From positions 62,001 through 126,000 of the forward strand of contig NZ_BMKR01000003.1 of assembly GCF_014644435.1 (NCBI RefSeq): 64,000 nucleotides of DNA, given 5' to 3'. Every line of letters begins with the position of its first letter. Within the stretch, counting starts at the first letter, position 1. Both the position numbers and the translations under genes were made by a program. Of this stretch, positions 33,859-42,721 are shown in pieces. The notes under the pieces were generated by a model that did not search any database, was not told the origin of the DNA, and worked only from the letters and a program-made list of their open reading frames with translations. This DNA comes from Paenibacillus albidus (GTDB lineage Bacteria; Bacillota; Bacilli; Paenibacillales; Paenibacillaceae).

Positions 33859-34206
33859 TTATTTCATTAACTTGTTGACCGTCACCAGCAGTTCGTCGAT
33901 AACCTCATGTTCGCCGGCTTCGATCCGTTCAATAATGCAGCTCTTCATATGTCCTTCCAGCAGCAGCTTACCGACGCTGTTCAGAGCGGCCTGTACCGCT
34001 GCCAGCTGATTAAGTACGTCATCACAATAGGTGTCCCGCTCGATCATCCCCTTAACTCCGCGGATCTGGCCTTCAATCCGGTTCAACCGGGTGGTCAATC
34101 CGCTCTTGAATTCCGCTGAGTGATGACTTTTACGTACAGCGGATGCAGAGGAATGTCCATCGGTTCCGCAGGAATGCCCTGCCTGCTCTTTCTCATTCGT
34201 AGACAC
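33859..34206 (-). CDS. csoR: Copper-sensing repressor CsoR
   Basis: 115 aa; GTG 34206 behind GAGGAGG, 9 nt. The all-helical DUF156 domain (LTTRLNRIEGQIRGVKGMIE) has Cu(I) ligands Cys-His-Cys in TYCDDVL and GHMKSCI. The N-terminal 35 aa is His-rich (SCGTDGHSSAS, RKSHH), an addition to the core that may bind extra metal. A second CsoR operator lies in its own promoter, so autoregulation is likely. Confidence 0.95.
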   Translation of the reverse strand: MSTNEKEQAGHSCGTDGHSSASAVRKSHHSAEFKSGLTTRLNRIEGQIRGVKGMIERDTYCDDVLNQLAAVQAALNSVGKLLLEGHMKSCIIERIEAGEHEVIDELLVTVNKLMK

Positions 34207-34229
34207 ATGAATCAGCCTCCTCTTCAACA

Positions 34230-34258
34230 ATATAATATACCCCCCGTGGGTATGTCAA
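34230..34258 (-). promoter_or_regulatory. csoR promoter with CsoR operator between -35 and -10
   Basis: Minus strand TTGACA (34253-34258), 17-bp spacer, TTATAT (34230-34235). The spacer region holds ATACCC-N5-GGGTAT (34237-34253), the same half site as before copA. Confidence 0.8.
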
Positions 34259-34414
34259 GAGGTTTATGGAGCCATAAAGGCCCTATCCGTCTAATTTAAG
34301 CGAATTGTTTGCTAAATGTTTGGTCAGAACCGGCAGGAATCTGGTTAAAAATGGCGAATTATGCATGAAGCAGCTTACCCAGTTCTATCAATCCATACTA
34401 ACAGGAGCGCTCTT

Positions 34415-35005
34415 ATGGTTTACGATGGCATTGTACTTGGTTTGATCGTTGGCCTGATCCGGGGCGGCTTCCGCTACGGGCTGGGACAATTCGGCAAGCT
34501 TCGCATTATTGGAGGGCTTTGGTTCCCAGCGCTTCTCCTGATGCAGTTTGCCCTGTTTGCTATGACGGAACGGTTGCCTGCCATTGCCTCCGCCAGCGGA
34601 TTCTTTTTTATCGCTGTGTATGTGGCAGGGCTTTATATCCTGTGGTTGAACCGGAAGAATCAAGGATTCCCCTTAATTTTCGCCGGTGTGTTCCTGAATT
34701 TCCTTGTTATGGCGGTCAATGGGGGCAAAATGCCGGTATCTCTGGAGGCAGCTTCCGTTCTGGACCCCTACTATGTGGACATGCTGCGGTCCGGGACCGT
34801 AGCCACCAAACATTTTCTGATGGATTCCGCTTCACGGCTGGCGTTCCTCGGCGATATCATTCCGTTATCCAGTCCGTATCCGCGCACCCAGGTTATCAGT
34901 ATTGGGGATATTGTCATGAATGTGGGGATTTTCCTCTATATTCAACAGATCATGGTGCAAGGAAAGAGAACTTCCCCAGCCCAGGAGATCACGGCCCGGC
35001 AGTAA
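34415..35005 (+). CDS. DUF5317 family membrane protein
   Basis: 196 aa with about five TM helices; ATG 34415 after AGGAG. Starts VYDGIVLGLIVGLIRGG and contains NGGKMPVSLEAA and GDIIPL, conserved in DUF5317. Function of the family is unknown. It is followed 30 nt later by a 35-aa ORF with a strong ribosome site, probably the same transcript, then a terminator. Confidence 0.85.
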   Translation: MVYDGIVLGLIVGLIRGGFRYGLGQFGKLRIIGGLWFPALLLMQFALFAMTERLPAIASASGFFFIAVYVAGLYILWLNRKNQGFPLIFAGVFLNFLVMAVNGGKMPVSLEAASVLDPYYVDMLRSGTVATKHFLMDSASRLAFLGDIIPLSSPYPRTQVISIGDIVMNVGIFLYIQQIMVQGKRTSPAQEITARQ

Positions 35006-35035
35006 CCCATACCAGCAGAGAGGAGGTTCCCGCAG

Positions 35036-35143
35036 ATGAAAAAAACTTTTGAGGGTGTCAATATCACCCGTATTATCCTTAATACCGTAATTGTTGCTTC
35101 AGTAGTTATGGCCTTGACATCAGGCTTCAGATTTGTCGGCTAA
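35036..35143 (+). CDS. Small membrane protein, 35 aa
   Basis: Reads MKKTFEGVNITRII, then a hydrophobic helix (LNTVIVASVVMALTSGF). GAGGAGG is 9 nt before ATG 35036. One TM helix. It lies between the DUF5317 gene and a terminator, so it is likely cotranscribed and translated. No function known. Confidence 0.65.
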   Translation: MKKTFEGVNITRIILNTVIVASVVMALTSGFRFVG

Positions 35144-35170
35144 GCTGCAAGCGCCGGTGCCAATCACCAT

Positions 35171-35233
35171 AAGAAACCGCCCTTTTATAACTGGGGGTAA
35201 CACTCCGTCCTTTTAAAAGGGGCGGTTTCTTTG
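35171..35233 (+). terminator. Terminator after the DUF5317 operon
   Basis: AAGAAACCGCCCTTTTATAA pairs with the inverted copy TTTTAAAAGGGGCGGTTTCTT's first 20 bases at about 35211-35230. Symmetric, so it may work in both directions. Confidence 0.75.
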
Positions 35234-35268
35234 CTTATATTCAATTTCCCCCTTACAAGGCGCTTCCA

Positions 35269-35450
35269 CTGCATTTAGTACATCAGGCTGCGAGTAAACC
35301 CGGCTCATTTTCGATCTGACTGCATTTAATGCATCAGGAATAGAAGAAAGGGCTGAAAAACACATGTTTTCTAAATTTCCACTGTACGAAATACATCAGA
35401 ATGAACATTCGGGTGATCCCGGAGCATTTTTGCTGCACTAAATACATCAG
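35269..35450. repeat. Intergenic word array C (four quasi-palindromic words)
   Basis: Words CTGCATTTAGTACATCAG (35269), CTGCATTTAATGCATCAG (35320), CTGTACGAAATACATCAG (35382) and CTGCACTAAATACATCAG (35433). Spacings are 51, 62 and 51 bp. The sequence differs from arrays A and B but the number of words and spacing are the same. No gene is seen in 35144-35607. Confidence 0.75.
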
Positions 35451-35607
35451 GACTGCTTTCACCACTGATAATTGCGCCAAACCCCCACTCTTTTTTAATG
35501 GGCTTAGTCCGCTTTCCCCCTCTCCCTGCTATTATGCGCAACTATGAAAATTCCGATAAATCCCTTAGAATAATGAAACAACATCATTATTAAAGGAGGG
35601 GCAGACG

Positions 35608-37458
35608 GTGCCCAAGCGGACGTTAGGCGTCTTCAAACCGAGCAGGAACCATCTCTATGCCTTATTCCTTTGCCTGGCGGGATTAAGCCTATTTGTAGGC
35701 TTTAATCACGGGGAATTTATTCACTATACTTCACCAACCTGGGTCTGGGTATACGCGCTCACTGGAGCAGCAGTGCTCCTGACGGTGCTGGTATTCCAGC
35801 TTCCTCCGCAAGGCAACGGACTTTCGCTTGATTCTTCAGTGTACCTGGCTTGTGTTTTTGTTTTTGGGGCTCCGTTTACACTCAGCGTGCTCCTGTTCAC
35901 TTCCATTATCAATTTTTTTATCGAACGCAAGACGGTCTGGTGGAAACATCTCAGCAATTTCGCCTTGTATACCATGATGATTACTGCTGCTTCGGCAACC
36001 TTCAAGCTGCTGGGGGGCGTGGAAGGACCGCTGCTTAGCCAGCGCTTGTCCGCCTACGCCGGAAGCATGGCTGTCTATTTTGTGCTCAATACACTCCTGA
36101 TCGGTTTCTATTACTATATGGTCTTTCAGGAGGAGCTTTTCGCGACGTTAAAGGGTATGGTCAAGGATACCCTGCTCGCCTATCTTAGTACGCTGGTGTT
36201 GTCACTGGTGCTGACGATCATGCTGGTTCACAATCAGATTGTGGGGCTGGCCTTATTCCTCTTTCTCAGCGTTCTGCTGTCCTACGCCTTCAAGCAGATG
36301 TTCATCATGTACCGCGAGCTTGAGGCACGGGCCAACCGTGACCAGCGGACCGGCTTGTTCAACCACAGTTATTTTGAAGTTGTGCTGGAGGAGGAGATGC
36401 GCAAATCCCGGGCCAGCGGTTCCGAGCTGTCGATGGCGATGATCGATATCGATGATTTCAAAAAGTACAATGATCATTTTGGCCATTTGAAGGGTGACAG
36501 CCTGATTGTCTTTTTGGCAGAATTGTTCAAAAAAGCAACGACGGATACGGAGATTATTGTCTCCCGCTATGGCGGAGAGGAGTTCACGCTGCTGATGCCG
36601 GGTTATGATTCGCTTACGGCCAAACAATTTATCGAAGACTTGCGGAAGAACCTCAATAATTCCCTGTTTGAAGGCTCAGAGATTTTCCCGCAGGGCTGTC
36701 TGTCTTTCTCTGCCGGTATCGCTGCCTATCAGCCCGATATTCATGACAAATCCGAGCTCGTCGACCATGCGGATCAGGCCCTTTATTATGCCAAAAAACA
36801 AGGCAAAAACATGGTTCATCTCTACGGCAACCAGTCCCCTCTGGAACAGGATATTGATTTCAGCCAGGATGTAAGGGATATTGAGCAGCAGCTGAATCTT
36901 TTTATGTACAAGGATATGGAGACCTTCAAGCACTCCAAACGGGTCTTCCGGTATGCGATGGATATCAGCGAGCTGCTGGAACTGGACACGCTCTCCAAAC
37001 GCCAGTTCACGCTCGGGGCGCTGATTCACGACATCGGAAAGCTGGAAATCCCCTGGAGCATCCTCAACAAAAAGGACAAGCTTGAGCCGGAAGAGTGGGA
37101 AATGGTTAAATGGCATGTAACCTGGGGCAAAAAAATGGCCTTGACCAATGAGAAATTCAAGGATCTGGCTCCATATATTGAACTGCACCATGAAAGGTAT
37201 GACGGGAAGGGCTACCCTTACGGATTTAAGGGGGAGGAGATTCCGCGACTGTGCCGGATGCTGACGATCATTGATTCTTTTGACGCCATGACGACCCAGC
37301 GGCCCTATCAGTCTACCAAATCGGTGAAAGAAGCCATCATTGAGCTGCGGGAATGTGCGGGTACCCAATTCGACCCCGGACTTACGGAGCTGTTCATACA
37401 ATATATAGAATCCCGGGAGCTCCTTAAGAATGACGCCGGAGTATCCAATGTACATTAG
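35608..37458 (+). CDS. Membrane GGDEF and HD-GYP protein
   Basis: 616 aa; GTG 35608 after GGAGGGG. The N-terminal 220 aa has about seven TM helices (a membrane sensor domain). The GGDEF domain has an intact A-site (SRYGGEEFTLLMPG) and MIDIDDFKKYNDHFGH, so it can make c-di-GMP. The C-terminal HD-GYP domain has HDIGKLEIP and ELHHERYDGKGYPYG, the metal and GYP residues of phosphodiesterases. Both activities could be present in one protein. It is a single gene with its own terminator. Confidence 0.92.
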   Translation: MPKRTLGVFKPSRNHLYALFLCLAGLSLFVGFNHGEFIHYTSPTWVWVYALTGAAVLLTVLVFQLPPQGNGLSLDSSVYLACVFVFGAPFTLSVLLFTSIINFFIERKTVWWKHLSNFALYTMMITAASATFKLLGGVEGPLLSQRLSAYAGSMAVYFVLNTLLIGFYYYMVFQEELFATLKGMVKDTLLAYLSTLVLSLVLTIMLVHNQIVGLALFLFLSVLLSYAFKQMFIMYRELEARANRDQRTGLFNHSYFEVVLEEEMRKSRASGSELSMAMIDIDDFKKYNDHFGHLKGDSLIVFLAELFKKATTDTEIIVSRYGGEEFTLLMPGYDSLTAKQFIEDLRKNLNNSLFEGSEIFPQGCLSFSAGIAAYQPDIHDKSELVDHADQALYYAKKQGKNMVHLYGNQSPLEQDIDFSQDVRDIEQQLNLFMYKDMETFKHSKRVFRYAMDISELLELDTLSKRQFTLGALIHDIGKLEIPWSILNKKDKLEPEEWEMVKWHVTWGKKMALTNEKFKDLAPYIELHHERYDGKGYPYGFKGEEIPRLCRMLTIIDSFDAMTTQRPYQSTKSVKEAIIELRECAGTQFDPGLTELFIQYIESRELLKNDAGVSNVH

Positions 37459-37466
37459 GGTAAAAA

Positions 37467-37513
37467 TAAAGCGACCGTTGTCCTGAGTTCAGGCAGACGG
37501 CCGCTTTTTGCTG
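37467..37513 (+). terminator. Terminator after the GGDEF/HD-GYP gene
   Basis: AAAGCGaCCGT pairs with ACGGcCGCTTT and is followed by TTTTTG, shortly after the stop at 37458. Confidence 0.75.
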
Positions 37514-37596
37514 CTGCAAATTAACTATTGCTACCCTACTCAAATTTGAATATAATAAATTTCCAGAAAGAACTAGGAAAAGGAGTCTAACAAAAC

Positions 37597-39117
37597 ATGC
37601 ATACAAAAGACAGCAATCTTAAACTGGTCGTGGTGGGCCTGCTGCTTGGTATCCTCATGTCCGCTATGGACAATACCATCGTAGCCGCAGCCATGGGTTC
37701 GATTGTCTCGGATCTGAACGGCCTGGATAAAATCGTCTGGGTAACCTCGGCCTATATGGTCATGGTGATGGCAGGCACCCCCATTTTCGGCAAATTGTCC
37801 GATATGTACGGCCGCAAACGTTTCTTTATCTTCGGGCTGGTGGTATTCCTGATTGGCTCTGCCTTGTGCGGACTCGCGGGAAGTATTACTCAGCTCAGTA
37901 TCTACCGGGCAATTCAGGGGATCGGCGGCGGTGCGCTGATGCCGATTGCGTTTACGATTGTATTTGATATTTATCCTCCGGAAAAAAGAGGCAAGCTGAC
38001 CGGCCTGTTCGGTGCTGTATTCGGAATCTCCAGTGTGCTCGGGCCGCTGCTCGGCGCCTATATCACCGAATATGCAGGCTGGCAGTGGGTCTTCTACATT
38101 AATCTGCCGCTTGGCATTATTGCCTTCATTCTGATTACCATGTTCTACAAGGAATCTGTCAACCATTCCAAACAGCGTATAGACTGGGGCGGTGCATTCT
38201 CGCTGGTGGGTGCCATCATCTGTCTGATGTTCGCGCTGGAGCTGGGAGGCAACCAATACCCTTGGGGCTCTTCAACGATTCTTGGGCTGTTCGCCGGCTT
38301 TGCCGTCCTGCTGCTGGCCTTCATCTTTATTGAACGGGCTGCGGCGGAACCCGTTATCTCATTCGCCATGTTCCGACAACGGTTGTTTGCAACCAGCAGT
38401 GTAATCGGGCTGTTCTACGGTTCTGCTTTTATCGTGGCTACAATCTACATTCCAATCTTTGTGCAGGGCGTATACGGCGGATCGGCCACCAATTCGGGCC
38501 TGATCCTGATGCCCATGATGATCGGAACCGTTATCGGCAGCCAGTCCGGCGGCCTGCTGACCACCCGGACCAGCTTCCGTAATATTATGCTGCTGTCCGT
38601 CGTTTTCTTTATAGCCGGCATCTATTCGCTGAGCACGTTGTCTCCGGACACCTCGCGCCTGATGCTTAATGTCTTTATGGCCTTGACCGGGTTTGGCGTC
38701 GGATTCTCCTTCTCCGTGCTCAGCATGTCTTCCATTCATCATTTCGACATTCGTAAGCGTGGGTCGGCGACATCAACCAGCACCTTCATGCGTTCGCTCG
38801 GGATGACGCTGGGCATTACCATCTTTGGGATCATTCAGCGCAACAGCTTCACGAACCGCTTGAATGAAGGCTTTGGCGGAGGCGAACAAAGCGCCGCCTT
38901 CAGTGACCCGCGTGCTGCCTTGTCCCCGGAAGCAAGAGCACAAATTCCGGAGCCGGTACTGAAGACAATCTCCGGCGCATTGTCCGGTTCCGTCGCCCAG
39001 ACCTTCCTATGGGCAATTATCCCTGCCGTACTCGGACTGGTCTTTATTCTTCTGATGCCCAAAGACCGGCTGACCCTTCCGAAGAAGTCCGCCGGGATGC
39101 CCAGCAGCGGAAGGTAA
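37597..39117 (+). CDS. DHA2-family (14-TMS) drug efflux transporter
   Basis: 506 aa MFS protein. Motif D1-like LLLGILMSAMDNTIVAAAMG, motif A GKLSDMYGRKRFF, motif B YRAIQGIGGGALMP and motif C GPLLGAYITEYAGWQWVFYIN mark the EmrB/QacA-type proton-drug antiporters. ATG 37597 after AAAAGGAG. The next gene, 6 bp on, is a PadR regulator, which often controls such pumps. Confidence 0.93.
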   Translation: MHTKDSNLKLVVVGLLLGILMSAMDNTIVAAAMGSIVSDLNGLDKIVWVTSAYMVMVMAGTPIFGKLSDMYGRKRFFIFGLVVFLIGSALCGLAGSITQLSIYRAIQGIGGGALMPIAFTIVFDIYPPEKRGKLTGLFGAVFGISSVLGPLLGAYITEYAGWQWVFYINLPLGIIAFILITMFYKESVNHSKQRIDWGGAFSLVGAIICLMFALELGGNQYPWGSSTILGLFAGFAVLLLAFIFIERAAAEPVISFAMFRQRLFATSSVIGLFYGSAFIVATIYIPIFVQGVYGGSATNSGLILMPMMIGTVIGSQSGGLLTTRTSFRNIMLLSVVFFIAGIYSLSTLSPDTSRLMLNVFMALTGFGVGFSFSVLSMSSIHHFDIRKRGSATSTSTFMRSLGMTLGITIFGIIQRNSFTNRLNEGFGGGEQSAAFSDPRAALSPEARAQIPEPVLKTISGALSGSVAQTFLWAIIPAVLGLVFILLMPKDRLTLPKKSAGMPSSGR

Positions 39118-39123
39118 ACCATC

Positions 39124-39690
39124 ATGTCCATGAAACTCGTGATTCTTGGGCTTCTGCTGGAACGGAACATGCATCCTTATGAAATTAACGTTGTAATGAA
39201 AGACCGCTCCATAGACCGGATTATGAAGCTGCAGATGGGCTCGCTTTATTATGCTGTGGACAGGCTGTCGCAGGAAGGTCTGATAACAGCCGTCGAAATT
39301 GTCCGCAGCAGCGACCGGCCGGATAAAACGATCTATGCTATTACCGAAGATGGCAAAGCTATCTTTGAACAGCTGGTCCTGCAGCAGATTAAGAAGAACA
39401 ATCCCGTGTTCCACCCGCTGTATATTGCGCTCTCACTTTCACGTTATGTAGACCCTGATAAACTCGCAGTTCTGCTGAAGGAACGTATTCTTGAAGCAGA
39501 ACATGAGGTCAACCTGGCCTTTCAGATTTATGAAGAACATATCCCTCTCGTTCCCCGCGCTGTACTGCATATGATGTACGGCAGATATGAGCACGGCATG
39601 ACAGAGCTGAAATGGCTGAAGCGTTTCTATGAGGATGTGGCACAGTATAAGCTGAACGAGGTTGGCAAAGCACTGAACCTGGAGGCCTAA
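39124..39690 (+). CDS. PadR-family regulator of the drug transporter
   Basis: 188 aa. PadR winged helix (KLVILGLLLERNMHPYEI, MGSLYYAVDRLSQEGLI, with DKTIYAITEDG in the wing) and a helical C-terminal dimerisation domain. ATG 39124 with GGAAGG 8 nt upstream; ATG 39130 is an alternative. Position directly after the pump gene implies autoregulation of the pair. Confidence 0.92.
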   Translation: MSMKLVILGLLLERNMHPYEINVVMKDRSIDRIMKLQMGSLYYAVDRLSQEGLITAVEIVRSSDRPDKTIYAITEDGKAIFEQLVLQQIKKNNPVFHPLYIALSLSRYVDPDKLAVLLKERILEAEHEVNLAFQIYEEHIPLVPRAVLHMMYGRYEHGMTELKWLKRFYEDVAQYKLNEVGKALNLEA

Positions 39691-39802
39691 GGGCCTCCTT
39701 TTGTTGTTTGAAGGGTTTAAAATACGTTTATTAAGTGGCACACTATCTTTGTGGCAGACACAATCTGCACCAATATCACAATGAGGAAGCGAGGCGGTTA
39801 GC

Positions 39803-40018
39803 ATGACCGAGGATAAAAAGAACAGGATCTTTGACAATCGGGATCACCCCGAGCAATATCCGACGGAAAAAGAAAGTCTGTTCGAGCTTGACGAGGCTGA
39901 AATGCACGTCGATCCGATCCCAATGGAAGATTTGAAACTGGAGCAGGAGGAAGAAAAGGATAAAGAAAACACCAAACACCGTTCTTCCAGCGACAAAAAA
40001 TACCATACCGGATTCTAA
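39803..40018 (+). CDS. Small acidic hypothetical protein
   Basis: 71 aa, highly charged (LEQEEEKDKENTKH) and without hydrophobic segments, likely disordered. GAGGCGG precedes ATG 39803. Not recognised. It stands before the aldo/keto reductase gene with a 52-bp gap. Confidence 0.65.
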   Translation: MTEDKKNRIFDNRDHPEQYPTEKESLFELDEAEMHVDPIPMEDLKLEQEEEKDKENTKHRSSSDKKYHTGF

Positions 40019-40070
40019 GAGTGTACAATAGGCACATATCTGCAATTCATATTGCTACGGAGGGATACTA

Positions 40071-41048
40071 TTGTTGAGAACGCTGCCACTCCATAAGCGT
40101 CACATTCCGGCCAGCCGCATTGCCCTGGGCTGCATGGGTCTCGGGGGAGACTGGGATCACCAGCCGATTACTGCTGAACATATCAAACAGGGGCATGAAG
40201 CGGTAGATGCTGCGCTGTCCATCGGCATCAATATGTTTGATCATGCCGATATTTATACGCGGGGCAAAGCCGAGAAGGTCTTCGGCCAAATCTTCAAAGA
40301 CCGCCCGGAGCTGCGCGAGAACATCATCATCCAGTCCAAATGCGGCATCAGGCTGATGGAGCCGGGGGATACCTCCAACGTCTTCGACTTCTCCGGTGCC
40401 CATATCCTGAACAGTGTCGATGGCATCCTGTCACGCCTGGGTATAGAATACATCGATATTCTGCTCTTGCACCGTCCCGATCCACTGATGGACCCGGAAG
40501 AAGTGGCGGCAGCACTCCATAAGCTGAAAGCTGCAGGCAAGGTGCGGCATTTCGGCGTTTCCAACATGAGTGCAGGACAGATCAAGCTGCTGCAGGCTTA
40601 TTGTGATGAACCTTTTATTGTGAACCAGCTGCACCTGAGCCTGGCCCAGATTAGCTGGGTTGATGCCGGAATCAGCGTGAACCGGGAACCCTGGAAGGAT
40701 ATCACCTTTCCCGAGGGCACCCTGGAGCATTGCCGCACCGAGAATATTCAGATCCAGGCCTGGGGACCGCTGGCCCAGGGCCTCTTCAGCGGACGTTCCC
40801 TGGAGAATCAGCCTGAGAACATCGTGAATACGGCAGCGATGGTCCAGCGGATCGCCCGGGAACGGGGCACAACGCCGGAGTCTATTGTGCTCTCCTGGCT
40901 GATGACCCATCCGGCAGCCATTCAGCCTGTAATCGGAACAGTCAACCCGCTGCGGATCGCAGCGTGTGCCGATGCCGACAAGCTGGAGCTGACCCGCAAG
41001 GAATGGTACGACCTGTACGTCAGCTCCCGTGGACAAAAACTCCCCTAA
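40071..41048 (+). CDS. Aldo/keto reductase
   Basis: 325 aa, TTG start 40071 (or 40074) after CGGAGGG. The TIM-barrel NADPH enzyme has catalytic Asp and Tyr in FDHADIYTRGKAE, Lys in IIQSKCG and His in ILLLHRPDPL. It resembles the YdhF group of AKRs. Cofactor loop GTVNPLRI is present. Substrate unknown. Confidence 0.92.
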   Translation: MLRTLPLHKRHIPASRIALGCMGLGGDWDHQPITAEHIKQGHEAVDAALSIGINMFDHADIYTRGKAEKVFGQIFKDRPELRENIIIQSKCGIRLMEPGDTSNVFDFSGAHILNSVDGILSRLGIEYIDILLLHRPDPLMDPEEVAAALHKLKAAGKVRHFGVSNMSAGQIKLLQAYCDEPFIVNQLHLSLAQISWVDAGISVNREPWKDITFPEGTLEHCRTENIQIQAWGPLAQGLFSGRSLENQPENIVNTAAMVQRIARERGTTPESIVLSWLMTHPAAIQPVIGTVNPLRIAACADADKLELTRKEWYDLYVSSRGQKLP

Positions 41049-41118
41049 ACCCCTGAACGGAAGAACAAGCGGGGTACGGGCAGAGTTGCTGGATTATCTT
41101 CTATAGGTGGCAACGCCT

Positions 41119-41186
41119 AAAGAAATCGCTATTTTGAAAATGGTTGGGTGCTCCCGCCATTATCAAAAGGGCGATTTCTTTTTTTG
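41119..41186 (+). terminator. Terminator after the aldo/keto reductase gene
   Basis: AAGAAATCGCTATTTTGA pairs with TCAAAAGGGCGATTTCTT, followed by seven T. Long, nearly symmetric stem. Confidence 0.85.
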
Positions 41187-41199
41187 TCTTCACCCGAGC

Positions 41200-41378
41200 A
41201 TAACATCCATTTTGTTCTTTATAAAGAATAAATAAAGATATCCAGCGTTATAACACGCAAAGCGGAGATAATAACTCATTTTCGTTCTTTATAGCGTACA
41301 TAACAGCTAAATTAACGTTTTTCTTTTCGCAGCGGGCGATGTATGATTTCATTACGAAGTCGTTCTTAATAAAGAACG
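41200..41378 (+). promoter_or_regulatory. SinR-box-like sites upstream of the matrix operon
   Basis: GTTCTTT appears at 41214-41220 (within palindrome TTCTTTATAAAGAA, 41215-41228) and 41284-41290. The near-palindrome CGTTCTT-AATA-AAGAACG lies at 41361-41378. GTTCTYT is the B. subtilis SinR half site. A caution: ATAACA also recurs at exactly 41200, 41250 and 41300, so this may be another intergenic word array. No other gene is present in 41049-41406. Confidence 0.5.
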
Positions 41379-41406
41379 AAAATAGCGATATCTACACCAG
41401 GAACCT

Positions 41407-42705
41407 ATGAGGGGAGGGATTGCTCTGTACCCCAGATCCGCCAGGCAGAGGAAAAAAAGGAAAAAGGCTATCGGCTTGCGGCTGCTGCAATCCGGACTGG
41501 CAGCCTCCATGCTGCTCCTGTATACCTCAGGTCAGATCGGCAGCACTTATGGCGAATTCAATGATTCGCAAGGCATGGATACTCAGGTTGAGTTATGCAT
41601 GGTATTCCCTGACCACATCGAACAATTGCTGCTCGAGTTCAGCGGTCATGTCCAAGCCATTGCCAAGCTGAAATTATCTCTGTCCGGTTATGAAACCGCG
41701 AGCTTCGGCGGCATACCTGATATTGACAGCTTGTCGCTGGAAGAGCTCGACCAGGCAGCAGAGCGGTTGGCCGGGGAGCTCGCTGCCGCTAATCTGCAGC
41801 TCGGCGCACTCGAAGAGCAGCTAAGCCGCAATGCAGACATCTGGCAGCAGATTCTGCAAGAAATCAGCCGCGCTGCCGACGTGCTGGCCCAGATTGGAGG
41901 AAATATGGCAGACCTTGAACCGAACTGTCTGGAAATCCGTGATGCCCGGTTTCTGGAGGAGTTCAAGAACAGTATCAATCAAAGCGGTGTATTATCCGAG
42001 TCGCTTACAGATACGTTACACGGCATTCTGCATTATTTAAGCTCTATTCAGCAAATCGGGGAGTCCAACCTCTCCAGAGATCCTGATGAGATCAGCCGGC
42101 AGCTGGGGAATTCGGGATTTGCATCCCGGGATATTCTCTCTTTTACGGCTCAGGCCTACAGCCCAAGTCCCGGGATATCGGGCAGCTTGTTATCCGCCTA
42201 TGAGCAGCTGGAGAGCGGTCTGAACACATCCAAAGCTAAGCTGAGTTCAGACATTTCCAGCCTGCAATCCCAGCAAGCGCAGCTCGAAAGCACCCGGCTC
42301 CGGCTCGTGGAGGAAGCCCGGAAACAAGAAGAGGAACGCCTTGAGCTGGAGAAGCAGCTGGAGGAGAAGAAAAAGCAGGAAGACGCAGCGGCTGCGGCCA
42401 AGGAAACAGAAGCCCCGCCGGAAACGAAGCCGGAAGCACAAGCGCCAACTCCGGCACCCACTTCCCTGCCTCTGGAGGAACCTCTCCCCGGCAGCAGTGA
42501 AGCTCCCGGGCCCTCAAGTACACCGGGAGAAGAGCCGGGAGAGGAGCCGGCGGGAGAATCTATAGCCGAACCGGCAGATGAAACGCCGGCTCCAGAGACG
42601 GCTTCCCCTGAAGCAGTACCTGTTCCGGGAACATCATCCGCCGGGAACGAAGTCCCGGGGCCAACCGCAACCCCGCTCCCTGCTTCCGATATCCATTCCA
42701 ATTGA
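41407..42705 (+). CDS. DUF4047-like secreted protein of the matrix operon
   Basis: 432 aa. A basic N-terminus and a signal-like helix (GLRLLQSGLAASMLLLYTSG) are followed by STYGEFNDSQGMDTQVELC, similar to the start of DUF4047 proteins found with sipW and calY. Then come long helices (LEELDQAAERLAGELAAANL) and a coiled coil (LVEEARKQEEERLELEKQ), ending in a Pro/Glu/Thr-rich tail of about 100 aa. ATG 41407 has a weak ribosome site; a CTG at 41425 with GGGGAGGG upstream is an alternative. It is first in the operon and probably exported with the TasA-like proteins. Confidence 0.75.
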   Translation: MRGGIALYPRSARQRKKRKKAIGLRLLQSGLAASMLLLYTSGQIGSTYGEFNDSQGMDTQVELCMVFPDHIEQLLLEFSGHVQAIAKLKLSLSGYETASFGGIPDIDSLSLEELDQAAERLAGELAAANLQLGALEEQLSRNADIWQQILQEISRAADVLAQIGGNMADLEPNCLEIRDARFLEEFKNSINQSGVLSESLTDTLHGILHYLSSIQQIGESNLSRDPDEISRQLGNSGFASRDILSFTAQAYSPSPGISGSLLSAYEQLESGLNTSKAKLSSDISSLQSQQAQLESTRLRLVEEARKQEEERLELEKQLEEKKKQEDAAAAAKETEAPPETKPEAQAPTPAPTSLPLEEPLPGSSEAPGPSSTPGEEPGEEPAGESIAEPADETPAPETASPEAVPVPGTSSAGNEVPGPTATPLPASDIHSN

Positions 42706-42721
42706 AGGCGGCGATTAAAAC

